This document shows positions 9,406 through 17,012 of a stretch of DNA of 64,000 bases, in pieces. The stretch is from Tepidiforma sp. Lineage in GTDB: Bacteria > Chloroflexota > Dehalococcoidia > Tepidiformales > Tepidiformaceae. The notes under the pieces were generated by a model, which saw only the letters and a list, made by a program, of their open reading frames with translations, did no database searches and was not told the DNA's origin. The stretch is from NCBI GenBank assembly GCA_026003935.1, contig BPIE01000001.1, positions 682,001 through 746,000 of the forward strand, given 5' to 3'. The stretch's first letter is position 1; each line of letters opens with the position of its first letter. A program made the translations under genes and the position numbers.

Positions 9406-10781
9406 GAATCCTGTTTGCCTCGGCGGAGGTTGACCCGTTCGCGAAGGTGGGCGGGCTGGCGGACGTGGCGGCTTCGCTGCCGCAGCGGCTGAAGGAGATC
9501 GGCCACGATGTGCGGGTGGTGACGCCATGCCACGCTTCGGGGGCAGCGGCGCATGCAGCGTCGCGGCAGCACCGGCTGCTGCAGGTGCCTTCGCCGGGAC
9601 AACCGCGTGATGTCGACGTGGCGACCGTGGAGGGTGTGGGGGGTGTGCCGGTCGAGCTGGTGGCGGACCGGCACTATTTTCTGCGGGCGAACGTGTACGG
9701 CGAGCCAGATGACCTGCTGCGGTACCAGTTTTTCTGCCGGGCGATCATCGAGATGCTGCGGACGGATGAGTGGGTGCCGGACATTTTGCACCTGAATGAC
9801 TGGCACACGGCGCCGCTGGCTTTTGGGCTGCGGAACCAGGCGTGGTCGAATCCGCGGCTGCGGGGCGTGGCGAGCGTGTTTACGATTCACAATTTGCGGT
9901 ACCGGGGCCCGGATGAGCTGAACGATTTCCTCGCGCAGGCGATTTACTACGCGGACATCGTGACGACGGTGAGCCCGACGTACGCGCGGGAGGTCCTGAC
10001 GCGGGAGTACGGGGAGGGGCTGGAGGCGCTGCTGGGGCTGCGCGGGGATGCGCTGGTCGGCATCCTGAACGGGCTGAATTACGACCTGTTCAATCCCAGG
10101 ACGGACCCGCACGTGCGGCACCACTACGACCTCGCGACGGTGGAGGAGCGCTGGCACAACCGGGATGCGCTGCGGGAGGAGCTGGGCCTGCCGAGGACGG
10201 ATGGGCCGATTGCGGCGATGGTCACGCGGCTGACGGAGCAGAAGGGGGTCGACCTCGCGATCCAGGTGGTGCCTGAGATGGTTCTCGCGGGGGGGCAGTT
10301 CGTGGTGCTGGGCGATGGGGACCAGTGGCTGAAGGATGAGCTGGAGCGACTGCAGCGGGAGTACCCCGACCATGTGCGGCTGGCGCCCCGGTACGACCCC
10401 GGGTTGGCGCAGCGCATCTACGCTGGCTGCGACCTTTTCTTGATGCCCTCGCGGTACGAGCCGTGCGGGCTGGGGCAGCTCATTGCGATGCGGTACGGGG
10501 CGGTGCCGATCGGGCGGCGGACGGGCGGGCTGGCGGATACGATTTTGGACCTCGACGAGCACCCGGAGACGGGGACGGGGTTCCTGTTCGACGAGTTCAG
10601 TCAGTTTTCGCTGGCGGCGGCATACGAGCGGGCGGTGCGGGCGTTCCGGGAGCCGGAGACGTGGCTGAAGCTGCAGCGGAACGGGATGAGCCGGGACTAT
10701 TCGTGGCGGGCCTCGGCAACGTACTACGTGGAGGCGTACACGAACGCGCTGCGGGCACGGGGCATCGTGCCGCTCGAGTAG
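9402..10781 (+). CDS. glgA: Glycogen synthase (GT5)
   Basis: Elongates alpha-1,4-glucan from a nucleotide-glucose donor. 459 residues from a GTG that overlaps the preceding stop (GTGA). It shows the N-terminal FASAEVDPFAKVGGLADV (KVGGL donor-binding motif), DILHLNDWHTAPL, and the C-terminal catalytic block LFLMPSRYEPCGLGQLIAMRYG with RTGGLADTI. ADP-glucose is the usual donor, but no glgC is present here; galU at 59.6 kb makes UDP-glucose. Last gene of the glycogen operon. Confidence 0.95.
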   Translation: MRILFASAEVDPFAKVGGLADVAASLPQRLKEIGHDVRVVTPCHASGAAAHAASRQHRLLQVPSPGQPRDVDVATVEGVGGVPVELVADRHYFLRANVYGEPDDLLRYQFFCRAIIEMLRTDEWVPDILHLNDWHTAPLAFGLRNQAWSNPRLRGVASVFTIHNLRYRGPDELNDFLAQAIYYADIVTTVSPTYAREVLTREYGEGLEALLGLRGDALVGILNGLNYDLFNPRTDPHVRHHYDLATVEERWHNRDALREELGLPRTDGPIAAMVTRLTEQKGVDLAIQVVPEMVLAGGQFVVLGDGDQWLKDELERLQREYPDHVRLAPRYDPGLAQRIYAGCDLFLMPSRYEPCGLGQLIAMRYGAVPIGRRTGGLADTILDLDEHPETGTGFLFDEFSQFSLAAAYERAVRAFREPETWLKLQRNGMSRDYSWRASATYYVEAYTNALRARGIVPLE

Positions 10782-10800
10782 CACGGGGCCCGGCGCGTGC

Positions 10801-10806
10801 TATGCT
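10801..10806 (+). promoter_or_regulatory. -10 element, probable leaderless promoter
   Basis: TATGCT ends 7 bases before the GTG at 10814. This spacing favours GTG 10814 over the ATG at 10802, which lies inside the element itself. Confidence 0.55.
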
Positions 10807-10813
10807 CGCGGCC

Positions 10814-11806
10814 GTGGCAGCAGAGAAACGCATCCTTGTGATTGGGGCCGGGGCGATGGGCTCGGCGTGGGCGCGGATGCTCGCCGAGGGGCGAGTCCCA
10901 GGGGTAGGGCTGGCGGGCATCGTAGACATCGATGGGGCGCGGGCCCTCGAACTGGCGAACGCGACGGGGACGAACGCCTTCGGGGACATTGCGACAGCGG
11001 TCGGCGCAACGCGGCCGGATGCGGGCTACGTGGCGACACCCGATGCGCTGCACCGTGGGCCGGTGGAGGAGCTCGCGGCGCTGGGGGTGCCCGTGCTGGT
11101 GGAGAAGCCGCTGGCGACGACGGTTGAGGACGCGGCCGCGATGGTGGAGGCCGTACGCCGGGGAGGGGTGCACGCGGAGGTGAACTGGGTCCAGCGGTGG
11201 AACCCGGCGCTCATGGAGGCGATGCGGACGGTAGCCGGCGGGGAGCTGGGGGAGGTGCGCCTGTTCAATGGGCGGCTGAACCACCCGGTGACATCGCCGC
11301 GGGAGCGGCTGCACTGGAGCGGGGGCACGACGCCGGCATGGTTTTTGATGGGACACCTGCTCGACCTTGCGCTGTGGCTGGGGCGGAAGCGGGCGGTGAG
11401 CGTATACGCCGTGGGAGGGCGGGGCGAGCTGGCGGGCCGCGGCATCGAGACGTACGACTGGGTGCATGCCGTGGTCAGGTATGCGGACGGGGCAGACGGA
11501 GTGTTCGAGGCGTGCTGGATCCTGCCGGAGAGCTGGCCGATGGCGAGCGACCTCGGGCTGCGAGTGGTTGGAACAAGGGGCGCGCTGGAGGTGGATGGGG
11601 GGCGGCAGGGGCTGGCGGTGGCGGGGGAGCGGTACCGACTACCGGCAGTGTTGCAGTGGGCGCCGCAACGGCTGGCGGCGTTTCTGCGGGCGGCGGAGAG
11701 CGGGGGAGCGCCGGGTGCGAGCTTCGAGGACGGTGCTGCGGTGACGCGCCTGCTGGTGGCGCTCCATCGGAGCCTCGACAGCGGAGCTGTCGAGCGGGTG
11801 GAGTGA
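10814..11806 (+). CDS. Gfo/Idh/MocA family oxidoreductase
   Basis: NAD(P)-dependent sugar- or inositol-type dehydrogenase of 330 residues. The Rossmann motif VIGAGAMGSAWARML lies at the start. VEKPLATTVEDA is the family's catalytic EKP motif, and the C-terminal domain has WVQRWNPALMEAM and WFLMGHLLDLALWL, whose His corresponds to a family catalytic residue. The substrate cannot be told. The stop is 1 base from the MazG-fusion start, so they probably share an operon. ATG 10802 is an alternative start. Confidence 0.88.
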   Translation: MAAEKRILVIGAGAMGSAWARMLAEGRVPGVGLAGIVDIDGARALELANATGTNAFGDIATAVGATRPDAGYVATPDALHRGPVEELAALGVPVLVEKPLATTVEDAAAMVEAVRRGGVHAEVNWVQRWNPALMEAMRTVAGGELGEVRLFNGRLNHPVTSPRERLHWSGGTTPAWFLMGHLLDLALWLGRKRAVSVYAVGGRGELAGRGIETYDWVHAVVRYADGADGVFEACWILPESWPMASDLGLRVVGTRGALEVDGGRQGLAVAGERYRLPAVLQWAPQRLAAFLRAAESGGAPGASFEDGAAVTRLLVALHRSLDSGAVERVE

Positions 11807-11807
11807 G

Positions 11808-13238
11808 ATGGCTGACGAGGTCGACATCCACATCGTCGGGCTTGGGCCGGGTGACCCGGGCCTGCTGACGCAGGAGGCAGGGCAGCTCCTGACGTCGGGG
11901 CTGCCGGTGATCTTGCGCACCCGGCACCACCCGACGGTCGCCGCGCTGGAGTGGCGGGGACCGGTTTTGGATTGCGACGACCTGTACGGGCGGGGTGCGA
12001 GGTTCGAGGAGGTGTACGCGGCGGTGGCGGAACGGGTGACCGGGGCGGCGGCGCAGGGGCCGGTGGTGTTCGCGGTGCCTGGGCATCCGCTGGTGGCGGA
12101 GCGGAGCGTGACGGCGGTGCTGCGGGCGGCGGGGGAGCGGGAGCTTCGCGCGCGGGTGCACCCAGCGGTGAGCTTCGTCGATGCGGCGCTGGCGGCGCTG
12201 GAGATGGACGGGGGGATGCTGCAGGTGTGCGACGCGCTGGAGCCGCGGGTGGACACCTGGCGGCCGGCGCTGTTCGGGCAGGTGTACTCGCGCGAGGTGG
12301 CTTCGGAGTTGAAGCTGCGGCTGCTGGAGTGGTACCCGGCGGAGCACCGGGTGCGGGTTTTGACGAAGCTGGGCACGAGCGACGCGCGGGCGGAGGAGGT
12401 GACGCTGGCGGAGCTCGATCACCGGCCGTTCGGGTACCTCGATGCGGTGTTCGTGCCGCCGATCGAGCCGGTGGAGGACCTGCGGCGGTGCGACGGGCTC
12501 GTGGAGGTGGTGCGAAGGCTGCACGCGCCGGATGGCTGCCCGTGGGACCGCGAACAGACGCACGTGACGCTGCGGCCTCACCTGCTGGAGGAGGCGTACG
12601 AGGCGCTCGAGGCGATCGACCGGGGCGACCCGGCAGCGCTCGAGGAGGAGCTGGGCGACCTGCTGCTGCAGGTGCTGATGCACGCGGCGGTGGCGGAGCG
12701 GGAGGGGACGTTCGCGCTGGGCGACGTGGTTGAGCATATCGGGCGGAAGCTGGTCCGTCGGCACCCGCACGTCTTCGGCGATGCGGAGGCGGCATCGGCA
12801 GAGGAGGTGTATCGGAACTGGGAGGCGTTGAAGCAGGCGGAGAAGCCACGGGCATCGATTCTCGACGGCGTGCCGCGGACACTGCCCGCGCTGGCTGCGT
12901 CGCAGGCGATCCAGGGGCGGGCTCGGCGGGTTGGGTTTGACTGGCCGGATATGGAGGGGCCGCTCGAGAAGCTGCGCGAGGAGGTGGAGGAGCTCACGCG
13001 GGCGGGCGGCCGGGAGGGGCTGGAGGAGGAGCTCGGGGACGTGCTGTTTACGCTGGTGAACATCGCGGACCGGCTGGGGGTCGATGCGGAGCAGGCGCTG
13101 CGGGGGGCGAACGAGAAGTTCCGGCGGCGCTTTGGGCGGGTGGAGGAGCTGGCGCGGCAGCGGGGACTGGGGCTGCAGGGGTTGGGCCTGGACGGGCTGG
13201 ACCGGCTGTGGGAGGAGGCAAAGGCATCGGAAGGGTGA
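11808..13238 (+). CDS. mazG: Tetrapyrrole-methylase/MazG fusion, NTP pyrophosphohydrolase
   Basis: A 476-residue two-part protein like B. subtilis YabN. Residues 1-210 form a SAM-dependent tetrapyrrole-methylase fold (IHIVGLGPGDPGLLT; VVFAVPGHPLVAE). Residues about 215-470 are MazG, with DGCPWDREQTHVTLRPHLLEEAYE, then EELGDLLLQV, and a second degenerate repeat (LREEVEEL, EELGDVLFTL). MazG hydrolyses non-canonical or surplus NTPs in house-cleaning. The EExxE and ExxD metal-binding residues are intact in the first MazG half. The methylase-like half is usually thought to be a specificity domain. Confidence 0.93.
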   Translation: MADEVDIHIVGLGPGDPGLLTQEAGQLLTSGLPVILRTRHHPTVAALEWRGPVLDCDDLYGRGARFEEVYAAVAERVTGAAAQGPVVFAVPGHPLVAERSVTAVLRAAGERELRARVHPAVSFVDAALAALEMDGGMLQVCDALEPRVDTWRPALFGQVYSREVASELKLRLLEWYPAEHRVRVLTKLGTSDARAEEVTLAELDHRPFGYLDAVFVPPIEPVEDLRRCDGLVEVVRRLHAPDGCPWDREQTHVTLRPHLLEEAYEALEAIDRGDPAALEEELGDLLLQVLMHAAVAEREGTFALGDVVEHIGRKLVRRHPHVFGDAEAASAEEVYRNWEALKQAEKPRASILDGVPRTLPALAASQAIQGRARRVGFDWPDMEGPLEKLREEVEELTRAGGREGLEEELGDVLFTLVNIADRLGVDAEQALRGANEKFRRRFGRVEELARQRGLGLQGLGLDGLDRLWEEAKASEG

Positions 13239-13303
13239 TTGAGAAGGGCCGGCAGGGGGCGTAGGCTGGTGTGTTGCAATCAGCAACCCGCAGGAGGACG
13301 CAG

Positions 13304-13945
13304 ATGACGCAGGCGAAGGAATCGGTGATCACGCTGGAGCGGTTCAAGAAGGGGAAGACGTTTCAGGAGTACCTCGACTCGGGCATTCGCAACCGGGAGC
13401 TGTTCGTGGAGAACTACGAGAACACGAAGCTCTCGGCCGAGCAGGCGGCCGCACTGAAGGAGCTGGCAAGCCGTCCGAACGGGCCGCATCACATTGTGGT
13501 GATTGGGGAGGACTGGTGTCCGGACGTGTACCGGGGGACGGGGGTGGCGCAGCGGATGGCAGAGGCCATGGGCGCGGAGCTGCGGTTCTTCGAGCGGGAC
13601 CAGAACAAGGACATGATCGCCGAGTACCTGAAGGACGGGGAGTTCGAGTCCATCCCGGTGTTCATCTTTTATGACAAGAATCACCGGGAGATTGCACACT
13701 TTATCGAGCGCCCCCAGTTGGCAAACGAACAGCTGCATCTCGCGCAGCAGGCGCTGGGGGATATCTCCCCGGCCGGTATTGCGAAGCAGCTTGGACACGA
13801 GCCCTCGGAGGAGGAGATCAAGGCCGCGAGGGCCGCGGCGCGGGAGCGCTACCTCGCCTGGCAGAAGGGCGAGACCTGGGCGAACTGGCGAGTGGCGACG
13901 GTGGACGAGTGCATCGCGCTGCTCCGCGCGGCGCTCGGCGGGTGA
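13304..13945 (+). CDS. Thioredoxin-like protein, single-cysteine WCPD
   Basis: A 213-residue thioredoxin-fold protein. VVIGEDWCPDVYRG occupies the active-site position (Cys72), but only the first of the two usual cysteines is present, so it cannot act as a standard dithiol oxidoreductase. SIPVFIFYD supplies the cis-Pro. AGGAGG at 13292-13297 places the start at ATG 13304 and not at the in-frame GTG 13271. TAGGCT at 13262-13267 is a probable -10 element. A helical C-terminal half (EEEIKAARAAARERYLAW) follows the fold. Confidence 0.85.
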   Translation: MTQAKESVITLERFKKGKTFQEYLDSGIRNRELFVENYENTKLSAEQAAALKELASRPNGPHHIVVIGEDWCPDVYRGTGVAQRMAEAMGAELRFFERDQNKDMIAEYLKDGEFESIPVFIFYDKNHREIAHFIERPQLANEQLHLAQQALGDISPAGIAKQLGHEPSEEEIKAARAAARERYLAWQKGETWANWRVATVDECIALLRAALGG

Positions 13946-14007
13946 GGCTGGCGCCGGGGCTGCGCTGAGGAGCGCGGGCGGCGGGCCCCGGCGTACCGGG
14001 AGCGGCG

Positions 14008-14370
14008 ATGACCACGATGGAGCGGCAACCGGGGAACGGGAGGCGGGCAGCGGCTGCGCTGGCGCTGCTCATCCTGCTGCTGGCGGGCTACCTGGCGGCG
14101 ATGCGGGCAACGGTGGGGATTTCTGCGGTGAACAGCGACCAGGAAGCGGCAGAGCGGGACCTCGTGTACCTGGCGGTACACGGCGGGCTGCTCGTGATTG
14201 GCTCGGCTGTGGGGTTCGCGGCGGGGAAATGGGTCAATGGGCTGGGGCTGGCGTTTGCGGTGCTGTTCGTGGTGGTGCTGGCAGTGGCGATGGTGGGCGT
14301 CCAGGTGGCGTCGTTCGAGCTGGCATGCGGCGCGGGGTACAACGGGCTCATCCGGCACTGGCATTGCTAG
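14008..14370 (+). CDS. Small membrane protein, three predicted helices
   Basis: 120 residues of unknown function. Hydrophobic segments lie at about 14-33, 53-73 and 80-102, with short loops and a C-terminal tail holding two cysteines (ACGAGYN and the final Cys). GGGAG just upstream of the ATG can serve as ribosome-binding site; a second ATG two codons later is possible. No family is recognised. Confidence 0.65.
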   Translation: MTTMERQPGNGRRAAAALALLILLLAGYLAAMRATVGISAVNSDQEAAERDLVYLAVHGGLLVIGSAVGFAAGKWVNGLGLAFAVLFVVVLAVAMVGVQVASFELACGAGYNGLIRHWHC

Positions 14371-14524
14371 GGGTGAACGCGTCAGGGGATTCCCGGGCTG
14401 TGGAGCGGGGTCAGCGAGGCCGAAGGTGATGGAAAGGCCGCTTGCCCCGAGCGGCCGGGGAGGGTAGCTTGCGCGCACGCCCGGGCTACCGGGCGGTAGG
14501 CGGCAGGTTGCCGCAGGAGGGGGG

Positions 14525-15310
14525 ATGAGCCAGGCAGCCTATTCCGCTGACCCGTTTGCCGAGGATGCATCGCTCATCCCGGCTGCGACACCGATCTGGC
14601 GGGAAGCGATGTTTCCGCTGGAGTGGCTGGCGCTGCGGGCTTCGCCCGTTTACTGGGGTATCGGGGTTCCGCACGGGAGCGGGGAGCCGGTGGTGGTGGT
14701 ACCGGGGTTCCTCGCGAGCGATGTATCGCTGGTGGAGCTGTACTGGTGGCTGGCGCGGATTGGGTATCGGCCGTACTTCTCGAACATCGGCCGGAACATC
14801 GACTGCCCAGACCACATTACCGGGCGGCTGCTGGAGACCGTGCGGCGGGCGCGCGCGGAGACGGGGCAGCGGGTGCGGCTGGTTGGGCACAGTCTTGGGG
14901 GGATGCTGAGCCGGAACCTGGCGCTGGAGCACCCGGACGAGGTGGCAGCGGTGGTGACGCTGGGGTCGCCGTTCCGGGATGCGGTGCGGGCGCACCCGGT
15001 GCTGATCTCGGCGGCGGCGAAGATCAGGGACTACGCGGGGACGGGGCCGGTGCGGAATGTGCGGCCCTCGTGCTTCAGCGGCCACTGCACGTGCACGTTC
15101 GTGAAGAACATGCTGCTGCCCGCGGAGTGGCAGGTGCCGCGGTTCGCGGTGTATTCGCGGCAGGATGGGGTGGTGGAGTGGGAGAGCTGCATGGAGGATG
15201 ACCCGGCGCTGAACGACGAGGTGCATTCGAGCCATCTCGGGATGGTGGTGCACGCCGGCACGTACCGGGTGATTGCCCGGCGGCTGCGGATGGCAAGGGA
15301 GGGCGGCTGA
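14525..15310 (+). CDS. Alpha/beta hydrolase, lipase-like
   Basis: A 261-residue alpha/beta-hydrolase. VVVVPGFLASDVSLVELYWWL holds the oxyanion-side strand, VRLVGHSLGGMLSRNLA the nucleophile elbow (GHSLGG), VYSRQDGVVEWES the probable acid, and DEVHSSHLGMVV the His. The GF-rather-than-HG start and overall form resemble esterase/lipases of the PGAP1/LipA kind. A run GGAGGGGGG directly before the ATG is a strong ribosome-binding site. No signal peptide is visible. It lies next to the PHA locus, but a role there is only a possibility. Confidence 0.83.
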   Translation: MSQAAYSADPFAEDASLIPAATPIWREAMFPLEWLALRASPVYWGIGVPHGSGEPVVVVPGFLASDVSLVELYWWLARIGYRPYFSNIGRNIDCPDHITGRLLETVRRARAETGQRVRLVGHSLGGMLSRNLALEHPDEVAAVVTLGSPFRDAVRAHPVLISAAAKIRDYAGTGPVRNVRPSCFSGHCTCTFVKNMLLPAEWQVPRFAVYSRQDGVVEWESCMEDDPALNDEVHSSHLGMVVHAGTYRVIARRLRMAREGG

Positions 15311-15340
15311 CACGCCGAAGCGGATGCGGGGAACGACGAC

Positions 15341-15368
15341 GCGGGCCCGGGAAGCTTCCCGGGCCCGC
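15341..15368. terminator. Perfect palindrome, bidirectional terminator
   Basis: A 28-base perfect palindrome centred on AAGCTT, with arms starting GCGGGCCCGGG, lies between two convergent genes (the hydrolase and the phasin). No long T-run follows, but its position and symmetry fit a shared terminator. Confidence 0.7.
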
Positions 15369-15393
15369 GCTGCGATGCCGGAGGAGGGGCGGC

Positions 15394-15879
15394 TCAGGCG
15401 GAGGCTGCGGCCTTCTCCTTCTTGGCCTTTGCTGCTGCGGGCTGGGGCTGGAAGGCCTCGATGCCCTTCTTCATGAACTCGGCGAAGGGATTGGCGACGG
15501 CCCACTGGCGGGCGACTTCGACGGCGGCGGCAGCCGTTTCGCGGTTGGCCTCGGCGAGCTTTTGGACGAGCTCGCGGGCATCGGTGCCGCTTGCGAGCGC
15601 TTCCTGGTAGGCGGCCTGGGTAAAGGCGAGCGCGCGGCCCTGGGCGCTGGTCGTGGCCTCGAGGAGGGCGGCGTAGAGCTGGCCGAGGTCGCCGGGCTCG
15701 GCGGCGAGCTTCTTGCCGAGCTGGAGGGCCTCGCGCTGGCCGGCGACGACGTCGGCGGCGAGCTGGCGGGTAACTTTGATGCCGCGCTCGTTGGCCTTTT
15801 CGATGGCGTCGACGAGGAGGTCGTAGCCTTCGATGAGGGCGTCGTAGTACTTCTGGATGGTTTCGGTTGCGGTGGTCAT
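15394..15879 (-). CDS. Phasin family protein (PHA granule coat)
   Basis: A 161-residue, almost wholly helical protein. It begins MTTATETIQKYYDALIEGYD, contains NPFAEFMKKGIEAF (phasin-like aromatic/amphipathic end), and finishes with an Ala/Lys-rich tail. Phasins coat polyhydroxyalkanoate granules. Its position divergent from a PadR-type regulator, with phaC 1 kb away, supports the call. AAAGGA before the ATG is the ribosome-binding site. The promoter is canonical and overlapped by candidate operator half-sites, which suggests repression by the divergent regulator. Confidence 0.82.
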   Translation of the reverse strand: MTTATETIQKYYDALIEGYDLLVDAIEKANERGIKVTRQLAADVVAGQREALQLGKKLAAEPGDLGQLYAALLEATTSAQGRALAFTQAAYQEALASGTDARELVQKLAEANRETAAAAVEVARQWAVANPFAEFMKKGIEAFQPQPAAAKAKKEKAAASA

Positions 15880-15912
15880 GGCGGGTCCTTTCGTGGGTTG
15901 GTGCCCTGAAGC

Positions 15913-15981
15913 TATGTGCAAGTTACAGATAGCTGCACGGCTTGTCAACAGGGCGCCTGTATGTGCATACTGCACGTAGCG
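15913..15981. promoter_or_regulatory. Divergent phasin/regulator promoter with operators
   Basis: For the phasin (minus strand), TTGACA (15943-15948) and TAACTT (15920-15925) are spaced 17. For the regulator (plus strand), TTGTCA (15942-15947) and CATACT (15966-15971) are spaced 18, so the two -35 boxes overlap. A dyad GTGCA-TAC-TGCAC (15963-15975) covers the regulator -10. The half-sites GTGCA (15916-15920) and TGCAC (15934-15938) flank the phasin -10. A repressor bound here could shut both promoters. Confidence 0.7.
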
Positions 15982-16462
15982 ATGGGAAAGAAGAAATCGA
16001 CTGCATCCACAGTGGGAACCGGCGAGCCCGCGGAGGTTTCGCGAAGGAATCGGCCTGAATGGCCACGAGGGCGAAGGGGGGGCTGCGCCTGAGCCGCGGC
16101 TGCACGGGGAGCTGCTTTCGACAACGCTGCTGGCGTTTTTGCGCGGCTGGAATGCGTACGGGTATGAGCTGACGCAGCGGCTGGCGCAGGCGGGGCTGCC
16201 GCAACCGGACAGCGGGACGGTGTACCGGACGCTTCGCCAGCTTGAGCGTTCGGGGCTGGTGTCTTCGTTCTGGGACACGTCGGAGAGCGGGCCGGCGCGC
16301 CGGATGTACAGTTTGACGGCGGCCGGGGAGGCGTTTCTCTCGGGCTGGATCAACGTCCTCGAGCATTATCAGCGGGTGCTGCGGCAGGCGGCGGAGGGCT
16401 TCCGGGTGTTTGCTGAGCGGGGCGGGGACGGGCACGGCGAGGACAGCCGGCGAGGCGGCTGA
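15982..16462 (+). CDS. PadR-family PHA regulator (PhaQ-like), apparent frameshift
   Basis: The winged-helix body is clear: LLAFLRGWNAYGYELTQRL, then SGTVYRTLRQLERSGLVSSF and PARRMYSLTAAGEAFLSGW. It matches the PadR group that includes the PHB-responsive repressor PhaQ. No usable start exists in that frame upstream of the first helix. ATG 15982 (MGKKKSTASTVG) opens the adjacent frame and stays open to a run of seven G at 16076-16082. Removing one G joins the frames into about 159 residues, a normal length. As written, only a TTG at 16139 could start the domain, which would cut off helix 1. Confidence 0.72.
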
Positions 16463-16463
16463 G

Positions 16464-16478
16464 CGCAAAACCTTTGCG
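16464..16478. promoter_or_regulatory. Dyad upstream of PHA synthase subunit gene
   Basis: CGCAAA-ACC-TTTGCG is a perfect dyad 18 bases before the ATG at 16496. It has the same half-site spacing as the GTGCA operator but a different sequence. It may be an operator or a chance hairpin. Confidence 0.3.
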
Positions 16479-16495
16479 AAAGGGGAGGGCAGACG

Positions 16496-16882
16496 ATGGC
16501 CGACAAGGCGACGATGGACCCGCTGGCGATGTGGCGTGAGTGGGTGGCGCAATCGGAGCGTCAGTGGAATGCGTTCCTGAACCAGGCGATGGCGACGGAT
16601 GAATTCAGCAAGGCGATGGGGCGGTTCATGGACTTCTACCTGAACGTGCAGAAGGGCATGAACGAGACGATGAGCCGCTATCTGCAGCTGGTGAACATGC
16701 CGAGCCGGCAGGAGGTGCTGGCGCTGGGTGAGCGGCTGAGCGCCATCGAGGAGCGGCTCGGGCGGATCGAGGGGATGCTGGCGCGGCAGGCGACGGCGCC
16801 GGCGGGGGCAGCCTCGGAGAATGGGGCGCCTGCCGCACCGCGGCCGCCGCGGACGAAGAAGCCGCCGACGCCGAAGGGGTGA
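16496..16882 (+). CDS. PHA synthase-associated subunit, PhaE/PhaR-like
   Basis: A 128-residue helical protein: DPLAMWREWVAQSERQWNAF, FMDFYLNVQKGMNETMSRYL, then the coiled coil LALGERLSAIEERLGRIEGML and a Pro/Lys-rich tail. This layout matches the second subunit of class III/IV PHA synthases (PhaE or PhaR), which binds the conserved PhaC. It is shorter than typical PhaE (about 350) or PhaR (about 200), so a phasin-like role cannot be excluded. phaC follows after 130 bases. Confidence 0.72.
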   Translation: MADKATMDPLAMWREWVAQSERQWNAFLNQAMATDEFSKAMGRFMDFYLNVQKGMNETMSRYLQLVNMPSRQEVLALGERLSAIEERLGRIEGMLARQATAPAGAASENGAPAAPRPPRTKKPPTPKG

Positions 16883-16967
16883 CGGGAAACAGGATCTTCG
16901 TGCTGCGGTGACGCAGATTTAATTGACCGTTCGCGAAGATGTCATGGCTGGGCCTCGGCGCGGGGAG

Positions 16968-16989
16968 TACACTTCCGTGCACGCTGCGC
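16968..16989 (+). promoter_or_regulatory. phaC promoter -10 and candidate operator
   Basis: TACACT (16968-16973) is a likely -10. Just downstream, GTGCA-CGC-TGCGC (16977-16989) repeats the dyad of the phasin/regulator promoter with one mismatch in the right arm. This would place phaC in the same regulon. Confidence 0.5.
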
Positions 16990-17012
16990 ATGCCCGTTGA
17001 GGAGGGTGCACG

